Shown piece after piece: positions 17,270-25,727 of a stretch of DNA of 48,278 nt. The stretch's first letter is position 1. Every line of letters starts with the position of its first letter. This DNA is from DATKPC01 sp035524275 (GTDB lineage Bacteria > Pseudomonadota > Gammaproteobacteria > Burkholderiales > Burkholderiaceae_F). Position numbers and translations under genes: made by a program. The DNA is taken from NCBI GenBank assembly GCA_035524275.1, contig DATKPC010000119.1:1-48278 (forward strand). Reading direction: 5' to 3'. A model generated the notes under the pieces. It did not search any database. It was not told where the DNA came from and saw only the letters and a program-made list of their open reading frames with translations.

Positions 17270-17875
17270 ATGCCTGCAAGCGCCGATCGGCCGGCTTCCG
17301 GTCTCCGGGTCCTGCTCGTCGACGACGGCGGCACCCACCTGCCACTCCTGCGCGAGGAACTGGCCCGCCTCGGCAACACGGTGATCGGGGTCGTCGACGC
17401 GCCGGTCGAACTGGCGGCGGCGGTGGGCTCGAGCCAGCCCGACATCATCATCATCAGCGCCGAATCGCCGCAGCGCGACACGCTGGAGCACATCGCGGTG
17501 ATGTCGCAGGCGCAACCGCGGCCGATCGTGATGTTCACCGACGACCCGGATCGCGAGCGCATGCAGCGCGCCATCCGCGCCGGCGTGTCGTCCTACGTCG
17601 TGGCCGGCCTGACGGCGGAGCGCCTGCAGCCGGTGCTCAACGTCGCGATCGCGCGGTTCGAGGCCGACGCCGAGGTGCGCGCCGAACTGGCGCAGGCGCG
17701 AAGCGAACTGGCCCAGCGCAAGCGCGTCGAGCGCGCGAAGGGCATCCTGATGCGGATCCGCGGCATCGACGAGAAGACCGCCTACGAGCAGATGCGCCGC
17801 CTCGCGATGGACCGCAAGCTGAAGCTCATCGAGGTCGCGAACCGGATCATCGACGCCGACGACCTCATGTCCTGA
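17270..17875 (+). CDS. nasT: NasT-type ANTAR antiterminator with serine at the phospho-acceptor position
   Basis: A 201-residue protein with a receiver-like domain (12-125) joined to a C-terminal ANTAR RNA-binding domain (about 141-201, with KRVERAKGILM and AYEQMRRLAM). NasT proteins bind paired hairpins in nitrate-assimilation leaders and prevent termination. Asp18 and Asp19 form the acidic pocket, but the usual phospho-acceptor Asp is Ser63 (IIIISAESP; NasT proteins I recall have ID-T-ESP). The neighbouring PIVMFTD and AIRAGVSSYVV segments are intact, so this is not a broken gene. ATG 17270 has no obvious ribosome site. nasS begins 10 bases after its stop, the reverse of the usual nasS-nasT order. 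Confidence 0.9.
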   Translation: MPASADRPASGLRVLLVDDGGTHLPLLREELARLGNTVIGVVDAPVELAAAVGSSQPDIIIISAESPQRDTLEHIAVMSQAQPRPIVMFTDDPDRERMQRAIRAGVSSYVVAGLTAERLQPVLNVAIARFEADAEVRAELAQARSELAQRKRVERAKGILMRIRGIDEKTAYEQMRRLAMDRKLKLIEVANRIIDADDLMS

Positions 17876-17885
17876 CGGGAAATCG

Positions 17886-19070
17886 ATGCCCGAGTCGCAC
17901 GCAGTGCCCATTCCGCCCGCGCCCGGCGCCTCCGACGCCCCGGAGAAGCGGGTCTTACGCGTCGGTTTCATGCCGCTCGCGGACTGCGCTTCCGTCGTGA
18001 TCGCGGCGGTCAACGGATTCGACGAGCGCTTCGGGATCCGCATCATCCCGACGCGCGAATCGTCCTGGGCGGCGATCCGCGACAAGCTCGCGAGTGGCGC
18101 GCTCGACGCGGCGCATGCGCTCTACGGCCTCGTCTACGGCGCGCACCTGGGCATCGCGGGGCCGCAGACCGGCATGGCGGTCCTGATGACGCTGAACCGC
18201 AATGGACAGGCGATCACGCTGTCGCGCCGCCTGGCGGGGCGCGGCGCCGTCGACGGCCCGAGCCTCGCGCGGCTGATCGCCGTCGAAGGGCGGCGCCTCA
18301 CGTTTGCGCAGACCTTCCCGACCGGAACGCATGCGATGTGGCTCTACTATTGGCTGGCGGCGCAGGGCATCCACCCGCTGCGCGACGTCGACGCGATCAC
18401 GGTGCCGCCGCCACGCATGGTCGAGGCCCTGCGCGACGGGCGCGTCGACGGCGCGTGCGTCGGCGAGCCGTGGAACCATCGCGCGATCGCCGACGGCGTC
18501 GGCATCACGGCGATCACGAGCCAGGAGATCTGGCCCGATCACCCGGAAAAGGTGCTCGCGACGACCGCCCGCTTCGCGCGCGAATTCCCTCGCACGGCCA
18601 TGGCGTTGACGATGGCGCTGCTGGAGGCGAGCCGCTGGATCGAAGCGGCGCCGGCGCATCGCGTGCAGGCGGTCGAGACGGTGGCCGGGCCGGCCTACGT
18701 CGACACGGCCGTCGACGTCATGGGCCCGCGATTCCTCGGCCACTACCAGGACGGCCTGGGGCGCACGTGGGACGATCCGCGACACATGACCTTCTTCGAC
18801 GGCGGCAACGTCAACTATCCGTACCTGTCGGACGCGATGTGGTTCCTGTCGCAGCTGCGCCGATGGGGGATGCTTCGCCACGGAATCGACTACGCCGGGA
18901 TCGCGCAAGCCGTGAACCGCGCCGACCTGTATGCGGAAGCGGCGACGCGCCTGGGTGTCGCGATCCCGGCCAGCCCGCTGCGGACCAGCACGCTGATCGA
19001 CGGCGTGGCCTGGGACGGCCGCGATCCGGAGCGCTATGCCCGGTCGTTCGCGATCGGCGCGGTCGGATAG
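17886..19070 (+). CDS. nasS: NasS-like cytoplasmic nitrate sensor (NrtA/CmpA family)
   Basis: A 394-residue protein of the NrtA/CmpA nitrate and bicarbonate-binding family. It has no signal peptide: the N-terminus MPESHAVPIPPAPG is hydrophilic and the fold begins at LRVGFMPLADCASVVIA. This fits NasS, which holds NasT inactive until nitrate or nitrite binds, and not a periplasmic transporter component. Typical motifs are RIIPTRESSWAAIRDKL, FPTGTHAMWLYYWL and CVGEPWNHRAI. GGGA lies upstream of ATG 17886. No transporter genes (nrtB/nrtC) adjoin it. I infer a nitrate-responsive NasS-NasT pair; its RNA targets are not seen in this window. Confidence 0.88.
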   Translation: MPESHAVPIPPAPGASDAPEKRVLRVGFMPLADCASVVIAAVNGFDERFGIRIIPTRESSWAAIRDKLASGALDAAHALYGLVYGAHLGIAGPQTGMAVLMTLNRNGQAITLSRRLAGRGAVDGPSLARLIAVEGRRLTFAQTFPTGTHAMWLYYWLAAQGIHPLRDVDAITVPPPRMVEALRDGRVDGACVGEPWNHRAIADGVGITAITSQEIWPDHPEKVLATTARFAREFPRTAMALTMALLEASRWIEAAPAHRVQAVETVAGPAYVDTAVDVMGPRFLGHYQDGLGRTWDDPRHMTFFDGGNVNYPYLSDAMWFLSQLRRWGMLRHGIDYAGIAQAVNRADLYAEAATRLGVAIPASPLRTSTLIDGVAWDGRDPERYARSFAIGAVG

Positions 19071-19114
19071 TCCCGCACGTTCCGCCGCGGCGCGTTCGAC
19101 CCTAATATCCGGGC

Positions 19115-20737
19115 GTGGTCACGCCGACGAACCCCGATCCCGCCGCCGCGGAACTCTACGCGCGCGTCGTGAAGCGCCTTGGGCGCAACGCGCGTCCCGA
19201 CGGGCCGGGGGTCCTGGACCCGGACGATGCCGCACAGGCCTGGACCGCGCTGCTGGAGCAGCGCTTCAGCCGGCCGCAGGAGGCGGCGCTGCTGATGGGC
19301 CTGCGCATCCACGGCGAGAGCCCGCCGATGCTGGCCGCGTTCGTCGGCGCGACGCGGCCGCATTGCGCGACGATCCGCGGGCCCGCCGAAGCCGCCACGG
19401 TCGTGCTCTACGCGACCGGCACGGCACGGCGCGAGCCGCCGCTCGCGCCGCTGCTGGCGAAGTGGCTCGCGCGACGCGGCACGCCGGTGCTGCTGGTCAC
19501 GCACGACGCCGGGCAAGGCGCGAACGCCGGCGCCGTGCTGCAGGCGATGGGCGAGGCGCCCTGCCTCGACGCCGAAGGCGCCGCGCGACGGCTCGCCGAC
19601 GAGACGGGCAGGCTGGCCTGGATGCCCATCGAGGCCGTCATGCCGAAGGTCGCTCGCCTGCTTGCGCGCCGCGCCGAGCTCGGCTTCCGCAATTCCGCCC
19701 ATTCGCTGGTGAAGCTCCTCGTCCCGATCGACGGGCGCGCGGTCATCGTCGCCAACTACACCCACGAGCCCTACCGCGTTGCGCTCGGGGCCGCGGCCGA
19801 GCTGCTCGGGCTGTCGATGTGCCTGGTCCGCGGAACCGAAGGCGATCCCGTCGCGTGGGAATCGGAGCGGCACGCGCCTCGCGCGTGGCTCCGTGGCGAG
19901 CCGTTCTCAGTGCACGAACTGGAGCTCGTCGGCGCCGCGAACGCCGGGCGCCCGGCGGCCGCCGCCGGGACCGGCCTTCCGCGACCCGACGACGTCGCCG
20001 AGACGGCGAACTTCTGTCGTGCGGTCCTGGGCGGCGCGACCGACGTCCCCGGCGCGATCGAGCGACAGGCCCGTCTCCTGGAGCGGCTCGCGCGCTTCGA
20101 GGTGCGGCCGGCGCTCGACGCGACGGACGAGGTGCCCGGCGGGATCGACTATCGACAGCCGGAAGCCGCCGCGGCGTGGGAATCCGGCGCGCCGTGGGAG
20201 CATCCATGGCGCGACGAGTTCTTCTCGCGCTTCGCGCATGAGATTGGCGGCCTGCCGCAGTACGTGACCCGCATCCTGGAGCTCGGTTCCGGGCCCGGCT
20301 TCCTCGCGCACTGGCTTCTCGGCTCGTTCCCCCACGTGAAGTACACGATGCTCGACTATTCCGCGCCGATGCACGAACTCGCGGTCGCGCGCCTCGGCGA
20401 CCTCGCGAATCGCGCGCAGTGCGTGGAACGGGACTTCAAGCGCCCGGGATGGTCCGAGGGTCTCGGGCGCTTCGAATGCGTCGCGACGATGCAGGCCGTG
20501 CACGAGCTGCGCAACAAGCGCCGCGCCGCGGCGCTGCACGCGGAGGTGCGCGGCGTGCTGGCGCCGCGCGGGATCTACCTGGTTTGCGACCATGTCCTGG
20601 GGTCGCCGGGGCGGACTCAGCGCGATCTCTACATGAGCGTCGCGGAGCAGGCGCAGTCGCTTCGCGATGCCGGGTTCGCGCAGGTCTCCACGGTCTACGA
20701 GAAGGACGGCCTGGTGCTGCACCGGGCGCAGGCGTAG
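19115..20737 (+). CDS. TrpD2/YbiB-like domain fused to a SAM-dependent methyltransferase
   Basis: A 540-residue fusion. Residues 1 to about 325 resemble YbiB/TrpD2, an anthranilate-phosphoribosyltransferase paralogue that binds nucleic acids instead of making tryptophan: LRIHGESP, the altered PRPP region YATGTARREP, and RNSAHSLVKLLVPI. Residues about 345-540 form a class I methyltransferase with motif I ILELGSGPG (387-395), an acidic residue after the next strand (MLDYS) and a post-I region VATMQAVHELRNKRRA. A linker of about 20 residues joins them in one frame without a stop or frameshift. The start is GTG 19115. It lies between nasS and cobA, a place where YbiB-like proteins occur in nitrate-assimilation clusters. 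The methylated substrate is unknown. Confidence 0.8.
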   Translation: MVTPTNPDPAAAELYARVVKRLGRNARPDGPGVLDPDDAAQAWTALLEQRFSRPQEAALLMGLRIHGESPPMLAAFVGATRPHCATIRGPAEAATVVLYATGTARREPPLAPLLAKWLARRGTPVLLVTHDAGQGANAGAVLQAMGEAPCLDAEGAARRLADETGRLAWMPIEAVMPKVARLLARRAELGFRNSAHSLVKLLVPIDGRAVIVANYTHEPYRVALGAAAELLGLSMCLVRGTEGDPVAWESERHAPRAWLRGEPFSVHELELVGAANAGRPAAAAGTGLPRPDDVAETANFCRAVLGGATDVPGAIERQARLLERLARFEVRPALDATDEVPGGIDYRQPEAAAAWESGAPWEHPWRDEFFSRFAHEIGGLPQYVTRILELGSGPGFLAHWLLGSFPHVKYTMLDYSAPMHELAVARLGDLANRAQCVERDFKRPGWSEGLGRFECVATMQAVHELRNKRRAAALHAEVRGVLAPRGIYLVCDHVLGSPGRTQRDLYMSVAEQAQSLRDAGFAQVSTVYEKDGLVLHRAQA

Positions 20738-20774
20738 TGGCGCCGCTTTCCCGCCCGCGCATGACGCGGCCCGC

Positions 20775-21536
20775 ATGACGGACGTATCGTCTCCCCGGAT
20801 GCCGGCGGCCGGGCGCGGGCGCGTGACGCTCGTCGGTGCCGGGCCGGGCGATCCGGACCTGCTGACGCTGAAGGCCGCGCGCGCGCTGCGCGACGCCGAC
20901 GTCGTGCTCGTCGACGACCTCGTCGACCGACGCGTCCTGGACCTGGTCCGCCCGGACGTCCGGGTGGTCTGGGTCGGCAAGCGCGGGGGCGCGCGCAGCA
21001 CGCCGCAACCGCACATCGATCGGCTGATGGTCGACGAGGTCGCCGCGGGACGCCACGTGGTCCGCCTCAAAGGGGGCGATCCGTTCCTTTTCGGGCGCGG
21101 CGGCGAGGAAGCGGCGCACCTGCGCGCCGCCGGGATCGACGTCGACGTCGTCCCGGGCATCACGAGCGGAATCGCGGCGCCGATGGTCGCCGGAATATCC
21201 GTGACGCATCGCGATGCCAGCCCGGGCGTCGTTTTTGTCACCGGCCACGAGCGCGACGGCGACGACGAGCGGCTCGACTGGGCAGCCCTCGTCCGGTGCC
21301 GGTTGACGCTCGTCGTCTACATGGGAATCTCGAACGCGGCGAAGATCGAGCGCCATCTCCTCGAGGCCGGCCTCGACGCATCGACACCGGTCACGGCGAT
21401 CCAGTCGGCCACGCTCCCCGGCGAACGGGTTCTCTCGACTTGCGTCGGCGGCATGGCGAACGCGCTCGCCGAAGCCGCGATCGCGAGTCCCGCGATCCTG
21501 GTGATCGGCAACGTCGCGCGGGCCCGCATGCCCTGA
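20775..21536 (+). CDS. cobA: Uroporphyrinogen-III C-methyltransferase
   Basis: A 253-residue SAM-dependent enzyme that methylates uroporphyrinogen III at C-2 and C-7 to give precorrin-2, the first step to siroheme and cobalamin. Signatures are VGAGPGDPDLLTLKA, HVVRLKGGDPFLFGRGGEE and VPGITSGIAAP. It has only the SUMT domain, without the dehydrogenase/ferrochelatase half of CysG, so those steps need another gene. ATG 20775 follows the TrpD2-methyltransferase fusion by 37 bases. Siroheme is the cofactor of the sulfite reductase encoded 246 bases downstream. Confidence 0.95.
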   Translation: MTDVSSPRMPAAGRGRVTLVGAGPGDPDLLTLKAARALRDADVVLVDDLVDRRVLDLVRPDVRVVWVGKRGGARSTPQPHIDRLMVDEVAAGRHVVRLKGGDPFLFGRGGEEAAHLRAAGIDVDVVPGITSGIAAPMVAGISVTHRDASPGVVFVTGHERDGDDERLDWAALVRCRLTLVVYMGISNAAKIERHLLEAGLDASTPVTAIQSATLPGERVLSTCVGGMANALAEAAIASPAILVIGNVARARMP

Positions 21537-21659
21537 GCCCGATTCCGGTCGCGGCGCGGCGGATGGGCCGCCCTGGGATTTCACCCATTGAAATTCTGCG
21601 GGTCGCACCGGCTCACGACCTGCGTCAGACGGTCTTCGCATGAGCTTCCGCGATGCGCT

Positions 21660-21682
21660 CATAACGGCAGTGCATAGCGGCA
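21660..21682. promoter_or_regulatory. Direct repeat in the cysI leader
   Basis: CATAACGGCA (21660-21669) and CATAGCGGCA (21673-21682) differ at one base and are 13 bases apart, about 100 bases before the sulfite reductase start. The core TAGCGGCAT recurs at 27655-27663 upstream of the TauE/SafE-type gene. This suggests a site for a shared sulfur regulator such as a CysB-type LysR protein, which is inference. The rest of the 246-base gap has GC-rich stems, for example GCGGCG/CGCCGC around 21714, but no gene. Confidence 0.35.
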
Positions 21683-21782
21683 TGACAATCGCGTCCGCCG
21701 GAGGGCGGCGTTCGCCGCTAGTCTCCGGGAACCCGAAGAAAGGGCGGCGACGGAACGTCTCCGCGACGCCGACCACGACACC

Positions 21783-23483
21783 ATGTACCGATACGACGAC
21801 ATCGACCGCCGGATCCTTTCGCAGCGCGTGGCGCAATACCGCGACCAGCTGCAGCGGCACCTCGCCGGCGAGCTTCCGGTCGAGGAATTCCGGCCGCTGC
21901 GCCTTCAGAACGGCCTCTACATGCAGCGCCACGCGCACATGCTGCGCATTGCGGTCCCGTACGGACTGCTGTCGGCGACGCAGCTGCGCCGGCTGGCCGC
22001 GATCGCGCGCCGCTACGACCGCGGCTATGGCCATTTCTCGACACGGCAGAACCTGCAGCTGAACTGGATCGACCTGCCGGACACTGCCGACATCCTCGCG
22101 TCGTTGGCCGAGGTCGAGATGCACGCGATCCAGACCTCCGGCAACTGCGTGCGCAACATCACGACGGACGAGTTCGCGGGCGTCGCGACCGACGAGATCG
22201 CGGATCCGCGGCCGTTGGCGGAAATCCTGCGCCAGTGGAGCACGTTCCACCCGGAGTTCGCGTTCCTGCCGCGGAAGTTCAAGATCGCGATCAGCGCGAC
22301 GCGCGAGGATCGCGCCGCCACGGCGTTCCATGACATCGGCCTGTACATCGTGCGCTCGCCGGCGGGCGACCTCGGCGTCCGCGTGCTCGTGGGCGGCGGG
22401 ATGGGTCGCACGCCGATCATCGGCACCGTGATCCGCGACTTCGTTCCGATCGCCGAGACGCTGAACTACGTCGAGGCCATCCTGCGCGTCTACAACCGCT
22501 ACGGCCGTCGCGACAACCTGTTCAAGGCGCGGATCAAGATCCTGGTGAAGGCGCTCGGCGCCGCGGAATTCGCGCGCCAGGTCGACGAGGAATACGCGCA
22601 CGTCGCCGGCGGCGAAGGCGCGATCACGGAGGCGGAGTTCGCCCGCGTCGCGGCGTTCTTCGCGCCGCCGCCGTACGCGTCGGTCGATGCGGCGGGCGAT
22701 CGCCTCGACGCCGCGGGCGACCGCGCCTACGCGCGCTGGATCGAGCGCAATGTCCGCGCGCATCGCGTCCCCGGCTACCGCAGCGTCGTGCTGTCGCTCA
22801 AGAAGCCGGGGGTGGCGCCCGGCGACTGCACGTCGGAGCAGATGGAACTCGTCGCCGACCTCTCGGAGCGCTACGGTTTCGGCGAACTTCGCGTGACCCA
22901 CGAGCAGAACCTCGTGCTCCCGGACGTCCCGGTGGCCCGGCTGCGCGAACTGTGGGACGAAGCGCGCGGCGCCGGCCTGGCGACGCCGAACATCGGCCTG
23001 CTGACGGACATGATCACCTGCCCGGGCGGCGACTTCTGCTCGCTCGCGAACGCCAAATCGATCCCGATCTCGCAGTCGGTGACCGAGCGCTTCGAGGACC
23101 TCGACTACCTGCATGACCTGGGCGAGATCAACCTCAACATCTCCGGCTGCATGAACTCGTGCGGCCATCACCACGTCGGCCACATCGGCATCCTCGGCGT
23201 CGACAAGGACGGCTCCGAGTGGTACCAGGTCTCGATCGGCGGCGCCGACGGCTCCGACGCCGGGGGCGGCCGTACCGCGATCGGCCGTGTCCTCGGCCCG
23301 TCGTTCTCCGCGCCGCAGGTTCCGGACGTGATCGAGGACCTGATCGCGGTCTACGTCGCGCAGCGGCGCGACGGCGAGCGCTTCATCGACACGGCAGCGC
23401 GCATCGGGCTGGAGCCGTTCAAGGCGCGCGTCTACGCCCGTTCGCGCGACGGCAGCGACGAAGCCATCCGGGAGGCGGCATGA
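21783..23483 (+). CDS. cysI: Sulfite reductase hemoprotein (nitrite/sulfite reductase family)
   Basis: A 566-residue siroheme/[4Fe-4S] enzyme for the six-electron reduction of sulfite to sulfide. The cluster and siroheme ligand cysteines are Cys413 and Cys419 (TCPGGDFC) and Cys456 and Cys460 (SGCMNSCGHHH). Both half-repeats of the family are visible (GHFSTRQNLQLNW and RVTHEQNLVLP). Nitrite reductases share the fold, but the position at the head of a cysH-cysD-cysN operon makes sulfite the likely substrate. No flavoprotein subunit (CysJ) adjoins it, so electrons probably come from ferredoxin or another donor. Its stop overlaps the next ATG (ATGA). Confidence 0.93.
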   Translation: MYRYDDIDRRILSQRVAQYRDQLQRHLAGELPVEEFRPLRLQNGLYMQRHAHMLRIAVPYGLLSATQLRRLAAIARRYDRGYGHFSTRQNLQLNWIDLPDTADILASLAEVEMHAIQTSGNCVRNITTDEFAGVATDEIADPRPLAEILRQWSTFHPEFAFLPRKFKIAISATREDRAATAFHDIGLYIVRSPAGDLGVRVLVGGGMGRTPIIGTVIRDFVPIAETLNYVEAILRVYNRYGRRDNLFKARIKILVKALGAAEFARQVDEEYAHVAGGEGAITEAEFARVAAFFAPPPYASVDAAGDRLDAAGDRAYARWIERNVRAHRVPGYRSVVLSLKKPGVAPGDCTSEQMELVADLSERYGFGELRVTHEQNLVLPDVPVARLRELWDEARGAGLATPNIGLLTDMITCPGGDFCSLANAKSIPISQSVTERFEDLDYLHDLGEINLNISGCMNSCGHHHVGHIGILGVDKDGSEWYQVSIGGADGSDAGGGRTAIGRVLGPSFSAPQVPDVIEDLIAVYVAQRRDGERFIDTAARIGLEPFKARVYARSRDGSDEAIREAA

Positions 23484-24067
23484 ATCCGCAATCCGCCGTG
23501 CATGACACCGAATACAAGCGCAGCGACAACGCGCAGGCGGCCCACGTCGCCGCGAGCGGCCGCGCCAGCGGCGGACACGTGCTCGCTGCCGACGGATCGT
23601 GGCGCGCCGACACCTGGCGCATCGTTCGCGAGGACGATGCCGAACCGGTCGACGGCGACATCGTGCCGCTGGCGCGCTACGTCGCGCTGGCCCCGGCGCA
23701 GCGGCGGCGGCCGATCGGCGCCTGGATCGGCCCGGACCAGGATCCGTCCGCGCTTGCGGATTTCGTCGACACGCTGCCCATCGTCGCGGTGGACTTCCCG
23801 AGCTTCCGCGACGGGCGCGGCTATTCGATCGCGACGCTGCTGAGGACGCGCCTGCGCTACGCCGGGCCGGTGCGCGCGATCGGCGACGTGCTCGTCGACC
23901 AGCTCTTCTCCATGAAGCGCGTCGGGATCTCCGAGTTCGCGCTGCGCGCCGACCAGAAGCCGGCCGTGGCGGAGTCGGCCCTGCGGACCTTCAGCGAGGT
24001 CTACCAGCGCTCGGTCGACCAGCCGGTGCCGCTGTTCCGTCGCCGGGCCGTCGCGGAACCCCGATGA
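23480..24067 (+). CDS. DUF934 family protein of the sulfate-assimilation operon
   Basis: A 195-residue DUF934 protein. Its core runs from about residue 65: IGAWIGPDQDP, VDFPSFRDGRGYS and GPVRAIGDVLVDQLFSMKRVG are hallmark stretches. The first 40 residues are hydrophilic and variable. The family is found almost only beside sulfite reductase in proteobacterial cys operons; it has been suggested to help sulfite reductase, but no biochemical role is established that I know of. ATG 23480 overlaps the cysI stop, and its own stop overlaps the cysH ATG at 24064, so all three are translationally coupled. Confidence 0.9.
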   Translation: MNPQSAVHDTEYKRSDNAQAAHVAASGRASGGHVLAADGSWRADTWRIVREDDAEPVDGDIVPLARYVALAPAQRRRPIGAWIGPDQDPSALADFVDTLPIVAVDFPSFRDGRGYSIATLLRTRLRYAGPVRAIGDVLVDQLFSMKRVGISEFALRADQKPAVAESALRTFSEVYQRSVDQPVPLFRRRAVAEPR

Positions 24068-24804
24068 GCGCGGCGCGAGAAACGATCGACCTGCGCCCGC
24101 GCATCGAGGCCGCGGTGGTCTCGTTGCGCGAGGCGGCCACGACCGGTGCGGCGTTTTCGACGAGCTTCGGCGCCGAGGACATGGTCGTCCTCGACCTGAT
24201 CCGCGGCCACAAGCTGCCGATCGGTGTCTTCACGCTCGACACCGGCCGCCTTCCGGAGGCGACCTACGAACTGATGCAGAGGGTCGAGGAACGCTACGGC
24301 CATTGCGTGGCCGTCTATTTCCCCGACGCCGAGGCCGTTCGCCGGCTCGTTGCGGCGAACGGCATCAACGGTTTCTACGACGCGGTGGAAAAGCGCAAGG
24401 CGTGCTGCGCGGTGCGCAAGCTCGAGCCGCTGGCCCGCGCGCTCGCCGGGCATGGCGGATGGGTGACCGGCCTGCGCGCCCAGCAGTCGGTGACGCGCTC
24501 CGGCGTCGCCGCCCGCGAGACCGACGCGGAACGCGGCATCGAGAAGTTCAATCCGCTTCACGACTGGTCGGACGCGGAGGTCTGGGCGTACCTGCGGCAG
24601 CACCAGGTGCCGTACAACGCGCTGCACGATCGCGGCTACCCCAGCATCGGCTGCGCCCCCTGCACGCGCGCCGTGGCGCCGGGCGAGGACGTCCGCGCAG
24701 GGCGCTGGTGGTGGGAAGCGCCGGAAAACAAGGAATGCGGCCTGCACGTCGTCGGAGGCCGGCTCGTGCGCGGCGCGGCAGGCGCGGCGGAAGCGGAGAA
24801 ATGA
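24064..24804 (+). CDS. cysH: Assimilatory adenylyl-sulfate (APS) reductase
   Basis: A 246-residue thioredoxin-dependent reductase. It has the [4Fe-4S] cysteine pattern of the APS-reducing type: Cys114-Cys115 (KACC) and Cys197/Cys200 (GCAPC), plus catalytic Cys225 (KECGLH). PAPS reductases lack the four cluster cysteines, so APS is the likely substrate. Other motifs are the P-loop-like FSTSFGAEDMVV and TLDTGRLPEATYEL. This fits the absence of an APS kinase (cysC) domain in this cluster. ATG 24064 overlaps the DUF934 stop and its stop overlaps the cysD ATG. Confidence 0.95.
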   Translation: MSAARETIDLRPRIEAAVVSLREAATTGAAFSTSFGAEDMVVLDLIRGHKLPIGVFTLDTGRLPEATYELMQRVEERYGHCVAVYFPDAEAVRRLVAANGINGFYDAVEKRKACCAVRKLEPLARALAGHGGWVTGLRAQQSVTRSGVAARETDAERGIEKFNPLHDWSDAEVWAYLRQHQVPYNALHDRGYPSIGCAPCTRAVAPGEDVRAGRWWWEAPENKECGLHVVGGRLVRGAAGAAEAEK

Positions 24805-25727
24805 TGAGCGCGACGGTCACGCGGGCGCGCAAGACGCTGTCGCATCTCGACTGGCTCGAGTCGGAGGCGATCCATATCCTGCGCGAGGTTGCCGGCCAGG
24901 CGTCGAACCCGGCGCTGCTGTTTTCGGGCGGCAAGGATTCGATCGTCCTGCTGCATCTCGCCACGAAGGCGTTCCGGCCGGCCCGCTTCCCGTTTCCGCT
25001 GCTTCACGTCGATACCGGCCACAATTTCGACGAAGTGATCGAATTTCGCGACCGCCGTGCCGCGGAACTGGGCGAACGGCTGATCGTCCGCAGCGTCGAG
25101 GACTCGATGAAGTCCGGCCGCGTCGTGCTGCGCTCGCCCGACGAGTCGCGCAACAAGCACCAGTCGGTGACTCTGCTGGACGCGATCTCGGAATTCGGGT
25201 TCGACGCCTGCATCGGCGGCGCCCGGCGCGACGAGGAAAAGGCGCGGGCGAAGGAGCGGGTCTTCAGTTTCCGCGACGAATGGGGCCAGTGGGATCCGAA
25301 GAACCAGCGCCCGGAGCTGTGGAACCTCTACAACGCCCGCGTTGCCAAGGGCGAGAACGTCCGCGTCTTCCCGATCAGCAACTGGACCGAGCTCGACGTC
25401 TGGCAATACATCGGGCGCGAGGGCCTCGCGGTCCCGAGCATCTATTACGCGCATGAACGCGCGGTCGTGCGCCGCGGGGCGACGCTGGTTCCGGTGACGC
25501 CCCTGACGCCGCCGCGCGCGGCGGAGCGGGTCGAGCAGGCGTCGGTGCGCTTCCGGACCGTCGGCGACATCACCTGCACCTGCCCGGTCGAGTCGAACGC
25601 GACCACGATCGACGCGATCATCGCGGAGACGGTATCGGCCACGCTGACGGAGCGCGGCGCCACGCGGATGGACGACCAGACGTCCGAGGCTTCGATGGAG
25701 CAACGCAAGCGCGAAGGTTATTTCTGA
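24801..25727 (+). CDS. cysD: Sulfate adenylyltransferase subunit 2
   Basis: A 308-residue ATP-sulfurylase small subunit, which forms APS from ATP and sulfate with CysN. The PP-loop SGGKDSIVLLHLA is at about residues 42-54, followed by HVDTGHNFDEVIEFRD, and the C-terminus MEQRKREGYF is the family signature. Two start codons lie in tandem (ATG 24801 and 24804); the first overlaps the cysH stop, with GCGGAGAA upstream. The stop overlaps the cysN ATG by one base. Confidence 0.96.
   Translation: MMSATVTRARKTLSHLDWLESEAIHILREVAGQASNPALLFSGGKDSIVLLHLATKAFRPARFPFPLLHVDTGHNFDEVIEFRDRRAAELGERLIVRSVEDSMKSGRVVLRSPDESRNKHQSVTLLDAISEFGFDACIGGARRDEEKARAKERVFSFRDEWGQWDPKNQRPELWNLYNARVAKGENVRVFPISNWTELDVWQYIGREGLAVPSIYYAHERAVVRRGATLVPVTPLTPPRAAERVEQASVRFRTVGDITCTCPVESNATTIDAIIAETVSATLTERGATRMDDQTSEASMEQRKREGYF

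Noticed and set aside
21537..21782. NasT-type antitermination leader before cysI
   Set aside because: GC-rich stems exist but I cannot find the paired hexaloops followed by a terminator with a T-run.
20436..23183. 915-codon minus-strand open frame opposite cobA and cysI
   Set aside because: Shadow of the codon pattern of the real genes; low-complexity Arg/Asp/Ala sequence.
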